The notes below the pieces were generated by a model. The model saw only the letters and a program-made list of their open reading frames with translations. It was not told the origin of the DNA and made no database searches. From assembly GCA_041552055.1 (NCBI GenBank), contig JBFELO010000031.1:1-36843 (forward strand): DNA of 36,843 nucleotides, in the 5' to 3' direction. Made by a program: the position numbers and the translations under genes. This DNA is from JBFELO01 sp041552055. Lineage in GTDB: Bacteria > Acidobacteriota > Thermoanaerobaculia > Thermoanaerobaculales > Sulfomarinibacteraceae. Shown piece after piece: positions 24,333 through 32,354 of the stretch (the first letter of the stretch is position 1; each line of letters opens with the position of its first letter).

Positions 24333-24602
24333 TCAGCCGCCGCTCTTCGGCCGCGTGTAGATCGTCCTGTACCGCTCCGGCTCGACCATCACGCACTCCG
24401 TGCAGGCCTCCCCGGCGTGGTCGGGCGACACCGGTCTCAGCATCACCTCGAAACCGATCTCCTCGTACAACTCGACCAGCTCGCTGAGCCGGGGCTCGTC
24501 AACGGTGTTGCGGGCGGTCCAGCCCTCGATCTCCTCCGGCTGGTACGGTTCGGATGGTGTCTGACCCAACACCGGTAGATCATCGCGGTCAGAACAGGTC
24601 AT
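24333..24602 (-). CDS. orf89, small protein coupled to bzdV
   Basis: An 89-residue soluble protein, family not recognised. The N-terminus is acidic and Pro-rich (LPVLGQTPSEPYQPEEIEGW). A helix (RLSELVELYEEIGFEVMLRPV) follows, then a CxxC pair (GEACTECVMV) and the end YRTIYTRP. The ATG at 24602 is chosen because GGAG lies 9 bases upstream; ATG 24611 has that same GGAG abutting it. The gene overlaps the 3' end of bzdV by 14 bases, so it is translated with it. The lone CxxC suggests metal binding or redox contact, for example as a partner of BzdV; this is inference from position. Confidence 0.7.
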   Translation of the reverse strand: MTCSDRDDLPVLGQTPSEPYQPEEIEGWTARNTVDEPRLSELVELYEEIGFEVMLRPVSPDHAGEACTECVMVEPERYRTIYTRPKSGG

Positions 24603-27102
24603 CGAGGTCATCTCCGGAATCGGGCATGCGGCCGTGCGCCGCCAGGAACTGCTGGATCAGCTCACTCTCACGCTTGGTGTACATCGGATCCTGATCGTAC
24701 ACGAAGAATGGCGACTCCGCCCCGGCCGTCAGCTCGTCCTCGAGAGCCTTCCGCAGGTTGGGCGTGCCCGCGATCTTGACCGCCACCCGATCCTCGCCCA
24801 GAAGCTGGTACACGCCCTCGGATTCCGGAACGGCGACCACCACGTCGAGGGTGAACTCGAGCCACGGCGGCGGCGGCAGCACCGGGGGCGAGATCAGAAG
24901 CCGCAAGTCGCACTGCAGGCAGCGTCCGGCCTCGGCCAGCGCAACGGCACGACCGAGAGTGTCCTCCACACCCGAGAAACCGGAAATCCTTCGCTCGGGG
25001 TCCTCAGTAGCCGGCGTCGCTCTCGACCGTTCCGCGAACCCGTGGTCGAGCCCGATCCTCTGCTCCGGCTGTTCGGGCTCGAGGATCGACGGGATATCGC
25101 CGTTGCCCCCCAGTCGGCGGTCGATCGCGCACGCGGCCACACGAGCGCTGGCCACCGCATCGACCACCGACGACGGTCCCAGCACCACGTCGCCCGAGGC
25201 ATGGACACCGTCACCTGAAGTGAGCCCGTCACCGTCGAGCACGAGAAGCCCTCGGGCGTCGAAGTCCAGTCCGGTCTGTTCGCGGAGCTGTCGGTCGACC
25301 TCCTGGCCGATGGCCACGATCACGGTGTCCGCGTCGATCTCTTGCGTAGTGTCGCGGTCGAAGGTGGGCGCGAACCGGCCGTGGCCGTCGAATACCGCGG
25401 TGCAGCGCACCAGTCGGATTCCGGCCACCGTACCGCCGTCACCGAGGATTTCGCCCGGCCCCCACGCATCGAGAATCGAAATCCCTTCCGCGCCCGCCTC
25501 TTCGACCTCGGACGGGTAGGCCGGCATCTCGTCACGCGATTCCAGGCACACCAGCGTGACGGTCGCAGCACCCAGCCGCAGCGCGCTGCGGCCCGCGTCC
25601 ACGGCGACGTTGCCGCCGCCGATCACCACCACCCGGCGACCGTCGAACTCCGTACCCGAGCACGAACCCGCCGCGACGTCGCGCAGGAACGGCACGCCGT
25701 GCAGCACGCCGTCGAGGTCCACGCCGTCCACCGCGAGCGGTTTGGCGGCGCCGAGGCCAGAGGCCAGCAGCACCGCGTCGAACCCATCCTGCTGCAGCTC
25801 TTCCAGATCGATGTCCCGCCCGAGGGCGACGCCCGTCCGGATCTCCACTCCCCGGCCAACGATCAGGTCGAGGTCCCGCCGCAGTACCTCCCGCGGCAGG
25901 CGATACTCCGGGATGCCGTACCGGAGCATCCCGCCGGGCTCGGCGGCCGCCTCGAACACGGTCACACCATGCCCCTTCCGGCGCAGGAAATGGGCCGCAG
26001 AAAGGCCGGCCGGGCCCGATCCGATGACCGCCACCCGCTTCCCGGTGTCGCCAGCCGCGGGCCAGGTTTCGGTGGTTGGCTCGACGGCGTCGAACACGTG
26101 CCGCCGCACCCGGCACACCGACAGCGCACCTCCGATCTCGGTGCGCCGGCACAGGCTCTCGCACGGGTGAAAGCAGACCCGTCCGAGCGCGTTGGGCAAC
26201 GGCAGCCGGTCGAGCGAGACTCGCGCCGCCTCGTCGAGCTGGCCCGCCGCGACCGCGCGCAGGAAGCGCGGCACGTCGACGCCGGCCGGACAGCTGCAGC
26301 GACACGGCACCAGCCGCTCCTCGCGCTGAGACACCGGCACGTCACGGTCGATGATCGCCCCGGTCGGACAGACCTCGACGCAGGCACCGCAATAGCGGCA
26401 GTCGGAGGCGGGGCCGTCGGCGGACAGATACCCGACCACGACGTCGCCGCCGCTCCTGACCCAGCCGAGGATGCCGACACCCCTGAGATCCGCGCATGCC
26501 CGCACGCATCGCAGGCAGCCGACGCACAGCTCCGGCTCCCAGGCGAACAGCGGGTCCTGCCAGCCCGGCAGACCGCGGGGGACATAGCGCGGTGTCTCCG
26601 ACGGCACACCGACGTAGGCGGCCAGCTTCTCGAACTCGCAGCGCCCGAGCAGTGGGCAGCAGCGCTCCTCGATCGGCGCGCTCGTGGAGCACGGCTCGCG
26701 GCTGCACCCCTCCTTCTGGGCGCAGGTGATGCACGCGTGCGGGTGGTCCGCGAGGATCGCGGCCAGCTTCTTCTGTCGACACGTTCGGAGCTCGGGCGTG
26801 TCGGTCGCGATCTCGAGGCCGTCCGAGGACACCAGATCGCACGATGCCACCGGCTCGTCGGAGCCCGCGACCTCGACCACGCACAGACCGCAGCCGTCGT
26901 GGGCGTCATCTCCGCCGTCGTGCGCGATCCGCTCGCCTGCCCGCCACACCGCCTCGGCAGGAGTGCTGCCACGCGCCGGCGGCAGGTCCGTGTGGTGGCA
27001 CAGGTGCGGGATGTAGATGCCGGCCTCGAGCGCGGCGGCGAGCACGGTGGCACCGTCTGGAACCTCGATCTCCTTCCCGTCGATGGAGATGGTGTGGATC
27101 AT
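24589..27102 (-). CDS. bzdV: BzdV-type NAD(P)H:ferredoxin oxidoreductase
   Basis: An 837-residue multidomain flavoprotein. In order: NuoG-like [2Fe-2S] domain (Cys35, 71, 74, 88); a cysteine-rich linker (Cys124-Cys155, HACITCAQKEGC); a two-cluster ferredoxin domain (Cys193-203 and Cys235-245); GltD-type cysteines (CRCSCPAGVD, CFHPCESLC); FAD motif VAVIGSGPAGLSAAHF (357-372); NAD(P) motif VVVIGGGNVAVDAG (491-504); and a C-terminal extension ending MYTKRESELIQQFL...DDLDDLF. In the Azoarcus bzd cluster the homolog is predicted to regenerate reduced ferredoxin for benzoyl-CoA reductase. The start is uncertain: ATG 27102 fits the 2Fe-2S domain, with 27120 and 27123 as alternatives. About 35 residues separate Cys35 and Cys71 (about 10 in NuoG), a family trait as far as I recall. 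Confidence 0.85.
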   Translation of the reverse strand: MIHTISIDGKEIEVPDGATVLAAALEAGIYIPHLCHHTDLPPARGSTPAEAVWRAGERIAHDGGDDAHDGCGLCVVEVAGSDEPVASCDLVSSDGLEIATDTPELRTCRQKKLAAILADHPHACITCAQKEGCSREPCSTSAPIEERCCPLLGRCEFEKLAAYVGVPSETPRYVPRGLPGWQDPLFAWEPELCVGCLRCVRACADLRGVGILGWVRSGGDVVVGYLSADGPASDCRYCGACVEVCPTGAIIDRDVPVSQREERLVPCRCSCPAGVDVPRFLRAVAAGQLDEAARVSLDRLPLPNALGRVCFHPCESLCRRTEIGGALSVCRVRRHVFDAVEPTTETWPAAGDTGKRVAVIGSGPAGLSAAHFLRRKGHGVTVFEAAAEPGGMLRYGIPEYRLPREVLRRDLDLIVGRGVEIRTGVALGRDIDLEELQQDGFDAVLLASGLGAAKPLAVDGVDLDGVLHGVPFLRDVAAGSCSGTEFDGRRVVVIGGGNVAVDAGRSALRLGAATVTLVCLESRDEMPAYPSEVEEAGAEGISILDAWGPGEILGDGGTVAGIRLVRCTAVFDGHGRFAPTFDRDTTQEIDADTVIVAIGQEVDRQLREQTGLDFDARGLLVLDGDGLTSGDGVHASGDVVLGPSSVVDAVASARVAACAIDRRLGGNGDIPSILEPEQPEQRIGLDHGFAERSRATPATEDPERRISGFSGVEDTLGRAVALAEAGRCLQCDLRLLISPPVLPPPPWLEFTLDVVVAVPESEGVYQLLGEDRVAVKIAGTPNLRKALEDELTAGAESPFFVYDQDPMYTKRESELIQQFLAAHGRMPDSGDDLDDLF

Positions 27103-27126
27103 TCCCCTATCCGTTCGCATCATCTC

Positions 27127-27230
27127 GGGCGTGAGGGCTTGGGGACGTGCGGGCTTGACGGGCACCGTCTGACCACGCCGAACACCATAATCATCGATGC
27201 CTCCCCTCACGCCCCCAGGCCCTCACGCCC
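27127..27230. repeat. GC-rich inverted repeat between bzdM and bzdV
   Basis: The left arm (27127-27149, starting GGGCGTGAGGGC) pairs with the right arm (27208-27230) with one wobble and one mismatch, across a 58-base loop. The arm sequence is itself a degenerate 16-base tandem repeat, and its first 15 bases recur at 17352-17366. It interrupts an otherwise tightly packed operon. Confidence 0.6.
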
Positions 27231-27242
27231 TCATGTCCCCCC

Positions 27243-27527
27243 TCACCATGAATGGCTCAACGCACCTTCATTGGGGCACGCCTCGAGACACGGCAGCGTG
27301 CTCCAACCATCCGCAGGCTTGCACGGGGCGCACGAGTACTTGATCTGCTTGCGGTGCGCTTCGGTCACGGCACACACCTCGTCGCCGTAGTCGTCCTCGA
27401 TGACCTCGAGCACGCCCGCCGGGCACGCCGGTGCGCACGGCCGTTCGGCACACTCGATGCAGCGATCGGTGTCCACCGTGATGAAGTACTCGCCGGATCC
27501 GTCCGTGTAGCCGTAGTTCGCGAGCAT
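27243..27527 (-). CDS. bzdM: 2[4Fe-4S] ferredoxin, electron donor to benzoyl-CoA reductase
   Basis: A 94-residue ferredoxin with two cysteine groups: Cys23, 26, 31, 35 (CIECAERPCAPACP) and Cys66, 69, 80, 84 (CAPCKPADGWSTLPCLEACP). The leading SGEYFITVD and the long spacer in the second motif resemble BzdM of Azoarcus-type clusters, where this ferredoxin feeds low-potential electrons to the ATPase subunits. It starts 11 bases after bzdQ with GAGGTAGGA as ribosome-binding site. A 140-base gap containing an inverted repeat separates it from bzdV. Confidence 0.85.
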   Translation of the reverse strand: MLANYGYTDGSGEYFITVDTDRCIECAERPCAPACPAGVLEVIEDDYGDEVCAVTEAHRKQIKYSCAPCKPADGWSTLPCLEACPNEGALSHSW

Positions 27528-27538
27528 GACGTCCTACC

Positions 27539-28411
27539 TCACGCGCTTTTCTGCTGCTTCGCGTAGAGCGCTCGCGCGAACAGCGCCGCGCCGACCGCGC
27601 CGGCAATCTGGGTGTCGGTCTCCGGCTTCAGCGCCTCGATCTCCAGCTCCTGCTCCAGCCGGGTGACGACCCCCGGATTCTTGGCGATCCCCCCGGTGAT
27701 GGCGAACTCCGTCTCGACGCCGATCCGCTCGAGCAGCGACACCACCCGGTGCGCCATCGCTGCGCAGTAGGCGGCGAGCACCCGGTTCTTCGGCCAGCCC
27801 TGGCGCAGCAGCCCGGACGCCTCGCTCTTCGCGAACACGACGCAGGTCGAAGACACCGGCTCCGGCTCGTCCTCGACGTCGAGCGACATTGCACCCACGT
27901 CCTCGATCGGCACCGACAGCAGGTCGGCCATGACCTCCATCCCCCGCCCGGTGCCGGCGGCGCACTTGTCGTTCATCAGGAACGCCGTCACCTTGCCCTT
28001 CTCGTCGCAGTGGATGGCCTTGCAGTCCTGGCCGCCCATGTCGAGCACGGTGCGTACCGTTGGCCCGTACATGAAGTTGGCGCCCCGGGCGTGGCACGCG
28101 ATCTCGGTGATCGCCTTCTTGGCGAACGGCACGTTGACCCGGCCGTAGCCGGTGCCGACCGTGAAGTGGAGGTCGTCGAGTCCCAGCCCGGTATCCTCGA
28201 GCGCCCAGTCGATCGCCTTGTGGGCGCTCTGCGGACTGTCCGACCCGGTCCGCATGTTGGAAAAGGCGAACAGCTTGCCGTCGAGCATGACCACGGCCTG
28301 GGAACTCACCGAGCCCACGTCGACGCCGGCCGAGATCACGTCGGCCGCGGCAGGGTCCATGTCTGGGTCGTGCCAGTTGTACTCTTTCCAGCGCCAGAAC
28401 TCTTCCGCCAT
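27539..28411 (-). CDS. bzdQ: benzoyl-CoA reductase subunit Q (ATPase)
   Basis: A 290-residue ASKHA-fold ATPase of the BcrA/BcrD/HgdC activator family. Motifs are the phosphate-binding GVDVGSVSSQAVV, TGYGRVN, VLDMGGQDCKAI, NDKCAAGTGRGMEV (cysteine ligating the inter-subunit [4Fe-4S] cluster), STCVVFAKSEA (second cysteine) and the adenosine motif ITGGIAKNPG. The N-terminal extension (EFWRWKEYNWHDPDMD) is a BzdQ-type feature absent from the shorter partner. With BzdP it couples ATP hydrolysis to electron transfer towards BzdNO. It begins 4 bases after bzdP. Confidence 0.87.
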   Translation of the reverse strand: MAEEFWRWKEYNWHDPDMDPAAADVISAGVDVGSVSSQAVVMLDGKLFAFSNMRTGSDSPQSAHKAIDWALEDTGLGLDDLHFTVGTGYGRVNVPFAKKAITEIACHARGANFMYGPTVRTVLDMGGQDCKAIHCDEKGKVTAFLMNDKCAAGTGRGMEVMADLLSVPIEDVGAMSLDVEDEPEPVSSTCVVFAKSEASGLLRQGWPKNRVLAAYCAAMAHRVVSLLERIGVETEFAITGGIAKNPGVVTRLEQELEIEALKPETDTQIAGAVGAALFARALYAKQQKSA

Positions 28412-28415
28412 GACC

Positions 28416-29207
28416 TCACCTCCCCTCGCCGGCCCGCTCGGCCGCGATCAGCGCCGCTCCCAGTGCCCCGACGAACTCTGCCGTGTCGGGCACCAGGATC
28501 TCGGTCTCCAGACCGCGCTGGAGCGAGTCCACGAAGCCCGCGTTCTTCGCCAGACCGCCCACCAGCACCACGTCTTTCTGGAAGCCCACCTTGCGCACCA
28601 TCGACGTGACGCGCGACGCCATGGCGTCGTGCACCGCGCGCGAGATGTCCTCCTTGGGCGTCTTGGCGTGCAGCAGCGACACCACCTCGGATTCGGCAAA
28701 CACGGTGCACTGGGCGTTCATCGGCACCGCCTGGGTCGAGCGCAGCGACATCCTGCCGAGCTCCTCCAGGTCGACCTCGAGCGCCCGGGCCATGGCCTCG
28801 GTGAAGGTGCCGGCGCCCGCGGCGCACTTCTCGTTGACCGCGAAGTCCTCCACTCCGCCCGCCTCGTTGCAGCGTACGGCGCGCCCCTCCTCCGCGCCGA
28901 CGTCGATCACCGTCCGCGCGTTGGGATAGAGCGACCGGGCACCGCGTGCCGCCGCCGTCACCTCGGTGACCTGATCGTCGGCGAACGGCACGTCTTGACG
29001 GCCGGCGCCGGTGCTGACGACGAAGTCGATGTCGTCGCGCTCGAGTCCGTCCGCCGCCGCGACTGCGTCCGCAACTACCCGGTCGAGCGCCGATCTGGTG
29101 TCGAGGCCCGCCGACGCGATCTTCTGCACCACCGGTTGCCCGTCGGCGAGCAGCACCACCTTGATGGTCTTGGCCCCGACGTCGATTCCTGCGGTGATCA
29201 TGTCCAC
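28416..29207 (-). CDS. bzdP: benzoyl-CoA reductase subunit P (ATPase)
   Basis: A 263-residue activator-family ATPase paralogous to BzdQ. Motifs are AGIDVGAKTIKVV, STGAGRQDV, VIDVGAEEGRAV, NEKCAAGAGTF (cluster cysteine), AQCTVFAESEV (second cysteine) and LVGGLAKNAG. In the heterodimer one [4Fe-4S] cluster is held between P and Q. The third motif reads GAEEGRA where BzdQ has GGQDCKA, so the two paralogs are clearly distinct. Spacing to its neighbours is 4 bases on both sides, consistent with stoichiometric production. Confidence 0.87.
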   Translation of the reverse strand: MDMITAGIDVGAKTIKVVLLADGQPVVQKIASAGLDTRSALDRVVADAVAAADGLERDDIDFVVSTGAGRQDVPFADDQVTEVTAAARGARSLYPNARTVIDVGAEEGRAVRCNEAGGVEDFAVNEKCAAGAGTFTEAMARALEVDLEELGRMSLRSTQAVPMNAQCTVFAESEVVSLLHAKTPKEDISRAVHDAMASRVTSMVRKVGFQKDVVLVGGLAKNAGFVDSLQRGLETEILVPDTAEFVGALGAALIAAERAGEGR

Positions 29208-29211
29208 CTCC

Positions 29212-30525
29212 TCAGCTCGCCAGCTTGCGCAGCCCGAGAGTCTCCATGAAGGAGTCGATACGGGCGTAGGTCCGAGCCTTGTCGAACTCCCGCTCGTCGC
29301 CCATGTTGCCCTCGAAGGTCATGACCGGGAAACCCGCCTCGAGCAGCGCCAGCCGATTCTCCGCGATGCCCACGGTGAGCCCCTCGCAACCCCGGTTGTA
29401 GTGCAGCATCACGCCGTCGAGCTGCCACTCACGGGCGATGCGGACCATCATCTCGCTCTTCAGGTGGGGCGAGTAGAAGTGCTGCCATTCGGGCTTTGAC
29501 AGGTTCCACTCGGCGAGGATGCGCAGCGCCTGATCACGGTCGGAGATCTCGACACCCTGCGCCATCGGGGTCGGGCGCGGGCCCCACGTGCCGTCGGCCT
29601 GCTCCTCCCACACGCCGATCAGCGCGAAGGTGTAGAGCGAGCCGACCGAGACGCATCCGAACTCCTCGAGGTAACGGAACATCTCGAGAAAGCCCCACGG
29701 CGGCTGGGTGTCGGACATGACGCGACAGCGCTCGTTGGCCACCGCGGCGATCCCCTGCTCGACCCGATCGACGACCTCGTCGCGCAGCTCCTCGTAGAAG
29801 TCGGCCACCCGGCGGTCGTGCTTCATCAGCGTGCCGAGGACGTACAGCGAGTACATGCTCTTCTCGTCGAGCGGCGCCGGGATCGCCCTGTTGAGGGCAC
29901 ACACCTCGGCCCACACCGAGGTGGCGCGGCACTCGTTCTGGACCGCCTCGATCAGCAGGCCGTCGTCGTAGCTCCGGCCGGTAATCTTCTCCAGCCATTC
30001 GATGCCGTCGTGGAGCTGGCCGACGACGTACGCGAGCCGGTGGTCGTTGAGCTCGACGTACGGTCCGACCGAGACATCGACACAGGAGTATGGAATGCCC
30101 GGCTCGAGATCGCACACCACCTGGTACCACTTGGCGTGCGAGCAGCAGATGTGGTCCTGCCAGATGAAGTCCGGCTTGGGAAACGGCCCGCCGAACGCGT
30201 ACTCGTCGAGCAGCAGCGAGCCCCAGTAGTTGCGCATGTACGAGCACAGGTCGCGGGCGTAGCCCCGCTTCTCGACCGCCTCCATGCACCGCTCGGAGAG
30301 CTCCTTGTCCCAGGCGATGCTGGCGGCGTAAGGCTCGCTGGTGAGGCTGTGGACGTCTCGGCCGAGGCCGGCCGGCACCGCGCCCAGGCTCCAGGCTCCC
30401 CCGGCCCAGCGCAGTGCCCCGCGTTCATGCGCCGTCGCGTACTCCCGGTAATAGGTCTCCCGGAGCTCCTTGCACTTGCCCCAACACTGGAGCGGCTTGG
30501 TCGGATGGGTGGTGGTCGTCGCCAT
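29212..30525 (-). CDS. bzdO: benzoyl-CoA reductase subunit O (catalytic)
   Basis: A 437-residue 2-hydroxyacyl-CoA dehydratase-fold protein (HgdB/BcrB family). With BzdN it forms the [4Fe-4S]-containing module where benzoyl-CoA is reduced to cyclohexadienoyl-CoA. Recognisable stretches are the N-terminal WGKCKELRETYYREYATA, then RWAGGAWSLGAVPAGLG, SEPYAASIAWD, IWQDHICCSHAKWYQ (conserved cysteines) and HYNRGCEGLTVGIAENRLAL with a cluster-type cysteine. Length fits BzdO. It begins 15 bases after bzdN. Other 2-hydroxyacyl-CoA dehydratase substrates are possible in principle, but the full N-O-P-Q-M-V context favours benzoyl-CoA. Confidence 0.87.
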   Translation of the reverse strand: MATTTTHPTKPLQCWGKCKELRETYYREYATAHERGALRWAGGAWSLGAVPAGLGRDVHSLTSEPYAASIAWDKELSERCMEAVEKRGYARDLCSYMRNYWGSLLLDEYAFGGPFPKPDFIWQDHICCSHAKWYQVVCDLEPGIPYSCVDVSVGPYVELNDHRLAYVVGQLHDGIEWLEKITGRSYDDGLLIEAVQNECRATSVWAEVCALNRAIPAPLDEKSMYSLYVLGTLMKHDRRVADFYEELRDEVVDRVEQGIAAVANERCRVMSDTQPPWGFLEMFRYLEEFGCVSVGSLYTFALIGVWEEQADGTWGPRPTPMAQGVEISDRDQALRILAEWNLSKPEWQHFYSPHLKSEMMVRIAREWQLDGVMLHYNRGCEGLTVGIAENRLALLEAGFPVMTFEGNMGDEREFDKARTYARIDSFMETLGLRKLAS

Positions 30526-30540
30526 CGTCTCCCCCAGACT

Positions 30541-31680
30541 TCACAGAAGATCGTCGTCGAACAGATCGTCTTGCCGCAGCATCTCGAGGAATGCCTCGAC
30601 CCGGATCCTGAACTGGCCCAGCGGCACCGTGACATCGAACTCGAGGAACAGGGTCTGCACCCCCGCTCCCTCGAGCGCCGCCTTGATGGCAGGGATGTCC
30701 AACTCGTGGGGATCGCAGAACTTTTGTTGGATCAGGATCGCGCCCTGGACGTCGTACTCGCGCGCCAGCGACAGCACGTGCGGGATCCGCGTACGCTCGG
30801 GCCAGTCCTTGCTCGGACAGGCGGGACGGTCGATGTACCTGGCCGCCAGCGAGTCGTGCAGGCTGCCGTCGAGCTCCACCTGATTCCAGAAGTAGCGGGT
30901 GCCGGTGCAGTGCTCGTCGACCACCACCACCGCCCCGAGCGACTCCACCATGCGCACGAACGGGATGTCGTCGTCCTCCGAGCCGATCAGCATCAGCCGC
31001 ACGTCCTCGCCGCGGTCCAGCGTTCTCCCCTGCAGCTGCTCGATGAGGCCGGCCATCGCCCGGCTGTGCTCCGCCTTGTCCACCATCTGGTTGGACATCA
31101 CCATCTCCATCGCCTCCTCGCCGGTCAGCGGCGGCGACGTCGATTTGCGCAGCTCGTAGACCTGCATCAGGTTCCGGCGGCTCTGATTGTGAATCTCGAT
31201 CGAGCGCCGCAGATCGTCGTCGGCGATCGTGGTTCCGGTCCAGACCTCGATCGACCGCTGGAACGTCGCGAGCTCGCTCGCCAGGTACGGGTAGGCGTGG
31301 CGGCTCTGGACACCGTGCGGCATCGGCAGGTAGTAGGAGTACTCGGTGGGGATGTGCTTCTGCCAGCTGGTGAAGGTCTGCCGCACGTGCAGGCAGCTCT
31401 GGGCGATCATGATCCCGTCGAGGTAGTCGTAGCGGCCCTTGAGCCCCTGCGCCAGGCAGTCGCGGCAGAACGGACAGAACATGCCGAAGATGTGCGGCTC
31501 GGTCACGTCCTGCGGCTCGTGGCTGCCGAGGATCCGCACCGGCAGGACGCCGGCCGCGTACGGGATCTCCTCGGGGACGTAGGTGCAGAAGTAGCCGAGC
31601 ACCTTGCCGCCGGTCCGCTCCTTCCACTGCCGCGCGTAGTCGTGTCGGTTGCGTTCCCACTGGACGAACTGGTCGAACAT
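30541..31680 (-). CDS. bzdN: benzoyl-CoA reductase subunit N (catalytic)
   Basis: A 379-residue HgdB/BcrC-family subunit, partner of BzdO. Features are the N-terminal GYFCTYVPEEIPYAAGVLPVRI, cysteine-rich FGMFCPFCRDCLAQ, the central AQSCLHVRQTF, then VVDEHCTGTRYFWNQV and ILIQQKFCDPHELDIPAIK, which match the cluster-binding and Rossmann-like segments of the family. The C-terminus EFDVTVPLGQFRIRVEAFLEML is also typical. The ATG follows the tetR stop by 2 bases, with GGAAGGAG inside the end of tetR as ribosome-binding site, so it is translationally coupled to its putative regulator. Confidence 0.87.
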   Translation of the reverse strand: MFDQFVQWERNRHDYARQWKERTGGKVLGYFCTYVPEEIPYAAGVLPVRILGSHEPQDVTEPHIFGMFCPFCRDCLAQGLKGRYDYLDGIMIAQSCLHVRQTFTSWQKHIPTEYSYYLPMPHGVQSRHAYPYLASELATFQRSIEVWTGTTIADDDLRRSIEIHNQSRRNLMQVYELRKSTSPPLTGEEAMEMVMSNQMVDKAEHSRAMAGLIEQLQGRTLDRGEDVRLMLIGSEDDDIPFVRMVESLGAVVVVDEHCTGTRYFWNQVELDGSLHDSLAARYIDRPACPSKDWPERTRIPHVLSLAREYDVQGAILIQQKFCDPHELDIPAIKAALEGAGVQTLFLEFDVTVPLGQFRIRVEAFLEMLRQDDLFDDDLL

Positions 31681-31682
31681 GG

Positions 31683-32318
31683 CTACTCCTTCCGAGGGAG
31701 ATAACCCTCGAGGAAGAGGGTCAAGATCTGGTCGCCGAGCTCCTCGGCCGTGGCGCCCTCGACCGCCGGGTACCACATGTAGATCCAGTTGAGCATCCCG
31801 AACAGGTACAGCGTCGCCAGCCACGGGTCGACGCGCGGTCCGGTCGCTCGCTCGCAGATCGACTCGACGATCCCGAGCGTGATCCTCAAATACCGCTGCC
31901 GAAGCGCGCGCACCTGCTCGTAGTAGTCGCAGGTCAGGGTCTCCATGTCGCTGGCGCACACCTTGAGCTCGTCCATCCTGGCCAGGAAGTGCTCGAGGTG
32001 GTTGGTCACCATCTCCCGCAGACGTTCCCTGGGGTCGGTCACCTGCTCCAACCTGTCGTTCAGGCGCCGGAGGATCGAGTCGAAGGTGTGGTACTGGACC
32101 AGGAAGAGCAGCTCTTCTTTCGAGGCGAAGTAGTGGTAGAGGCCCGACAGGCTCATGTCGGCCTCGCGCGCGACCTTGCGCATCGTGGACAACCCGTAGC
32201 CCTCGCGCGCCATCACCCGCGCACCCGCGGCCAGCACGTGCTCGAGCTTGCGGTCGTACCCTTCGGTCCGGTTGGCGACCCGCACTGCGGGATCGACTGT
32301 CGTCTGGATCGGGGCCAT
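31683..32318 (-). CDS. TetR-family regulator of the bzd operon
   Basis: A 211-residue TetR/AcrR regulator. The N-terminal HTH is clear (LSTMRKVAREADMSLSGLYHYFASKEELLFLV, about residues 43-74). The C-terminal ligand domain carries ELKVCASDMETLTCDYYEQVRALRQRYL, a style seen in regulators of acyl-CoA metabolism. As first gene of the operon, with a repeated palindrome between promoter and start, it probably represses itself and bzdN-orf89. A CoA-ester effector is likely but unproven. Azoarcus bzd clusters instead use BzdR, an unrelated fusion regulator. The ATG at 32318 follows AGGA by 3 bases; a reading from 32378 would run through the operator and is rejected. Confidence 0.87.
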   Translation of the reverse strand: MAPIQTTVDPAVRVANRTEGYDRKLEHVLAAGARVMAREGYGLSTMRKVAREADMSLSGLYHYFASKEELLFLVQYHTFDSILRRLNDRLEQVTDPRERLREMVTNHLEHFLARMDELKVCASDMETLTCDYYEQVRALRQRYLRITLGIVESICERATGPRVDPWLATLYLFGMLNWIYMWYPAVEGATAEELGDQILTLFLEGYLPRKE

Positions 32319-32328
32319 TGTTCCTGCT

Positions 32329-32350
32329 TTCGTTCGAACGTTCGTTCGAA
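32329..32350. promoter_or_regulatory. TetR operator candidate
   Basis: TTCGTTCGAA occurs twice (32329-32338 and 32341-32350) separated by CG. This creates overlapping 10-base palindromes CGTTCGAACG (32331-32340) and CGAACGTTCG (32335-32344). It lies just downstream of the -10 box and upstream of the tetR start, where repressor binding would block initiation. Confidence 0.65.
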
Positions 32351-32354
32351 TACA

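Noticed and set aside
25342..27390. 682-codon open frame antisense to bzdV
   Set aside because: Antisense shadow; the - strand protein has full flavoprotein and cluster motifs.
27539..31680. 2-hydroxyglutaryl-CoA-type dehydratase with activator
   Set aside because: Those systems usually have one activator; here two distinct ATPases, a dedicated ferredoxin and a BzdV-type protein point to benzoyl-CoA reductase.
29818..31704. 628-codon open frame antisense to bzdN/bzdO
   Set aside because: It is an antisense shadow of well-supported genes with no motif of its own.
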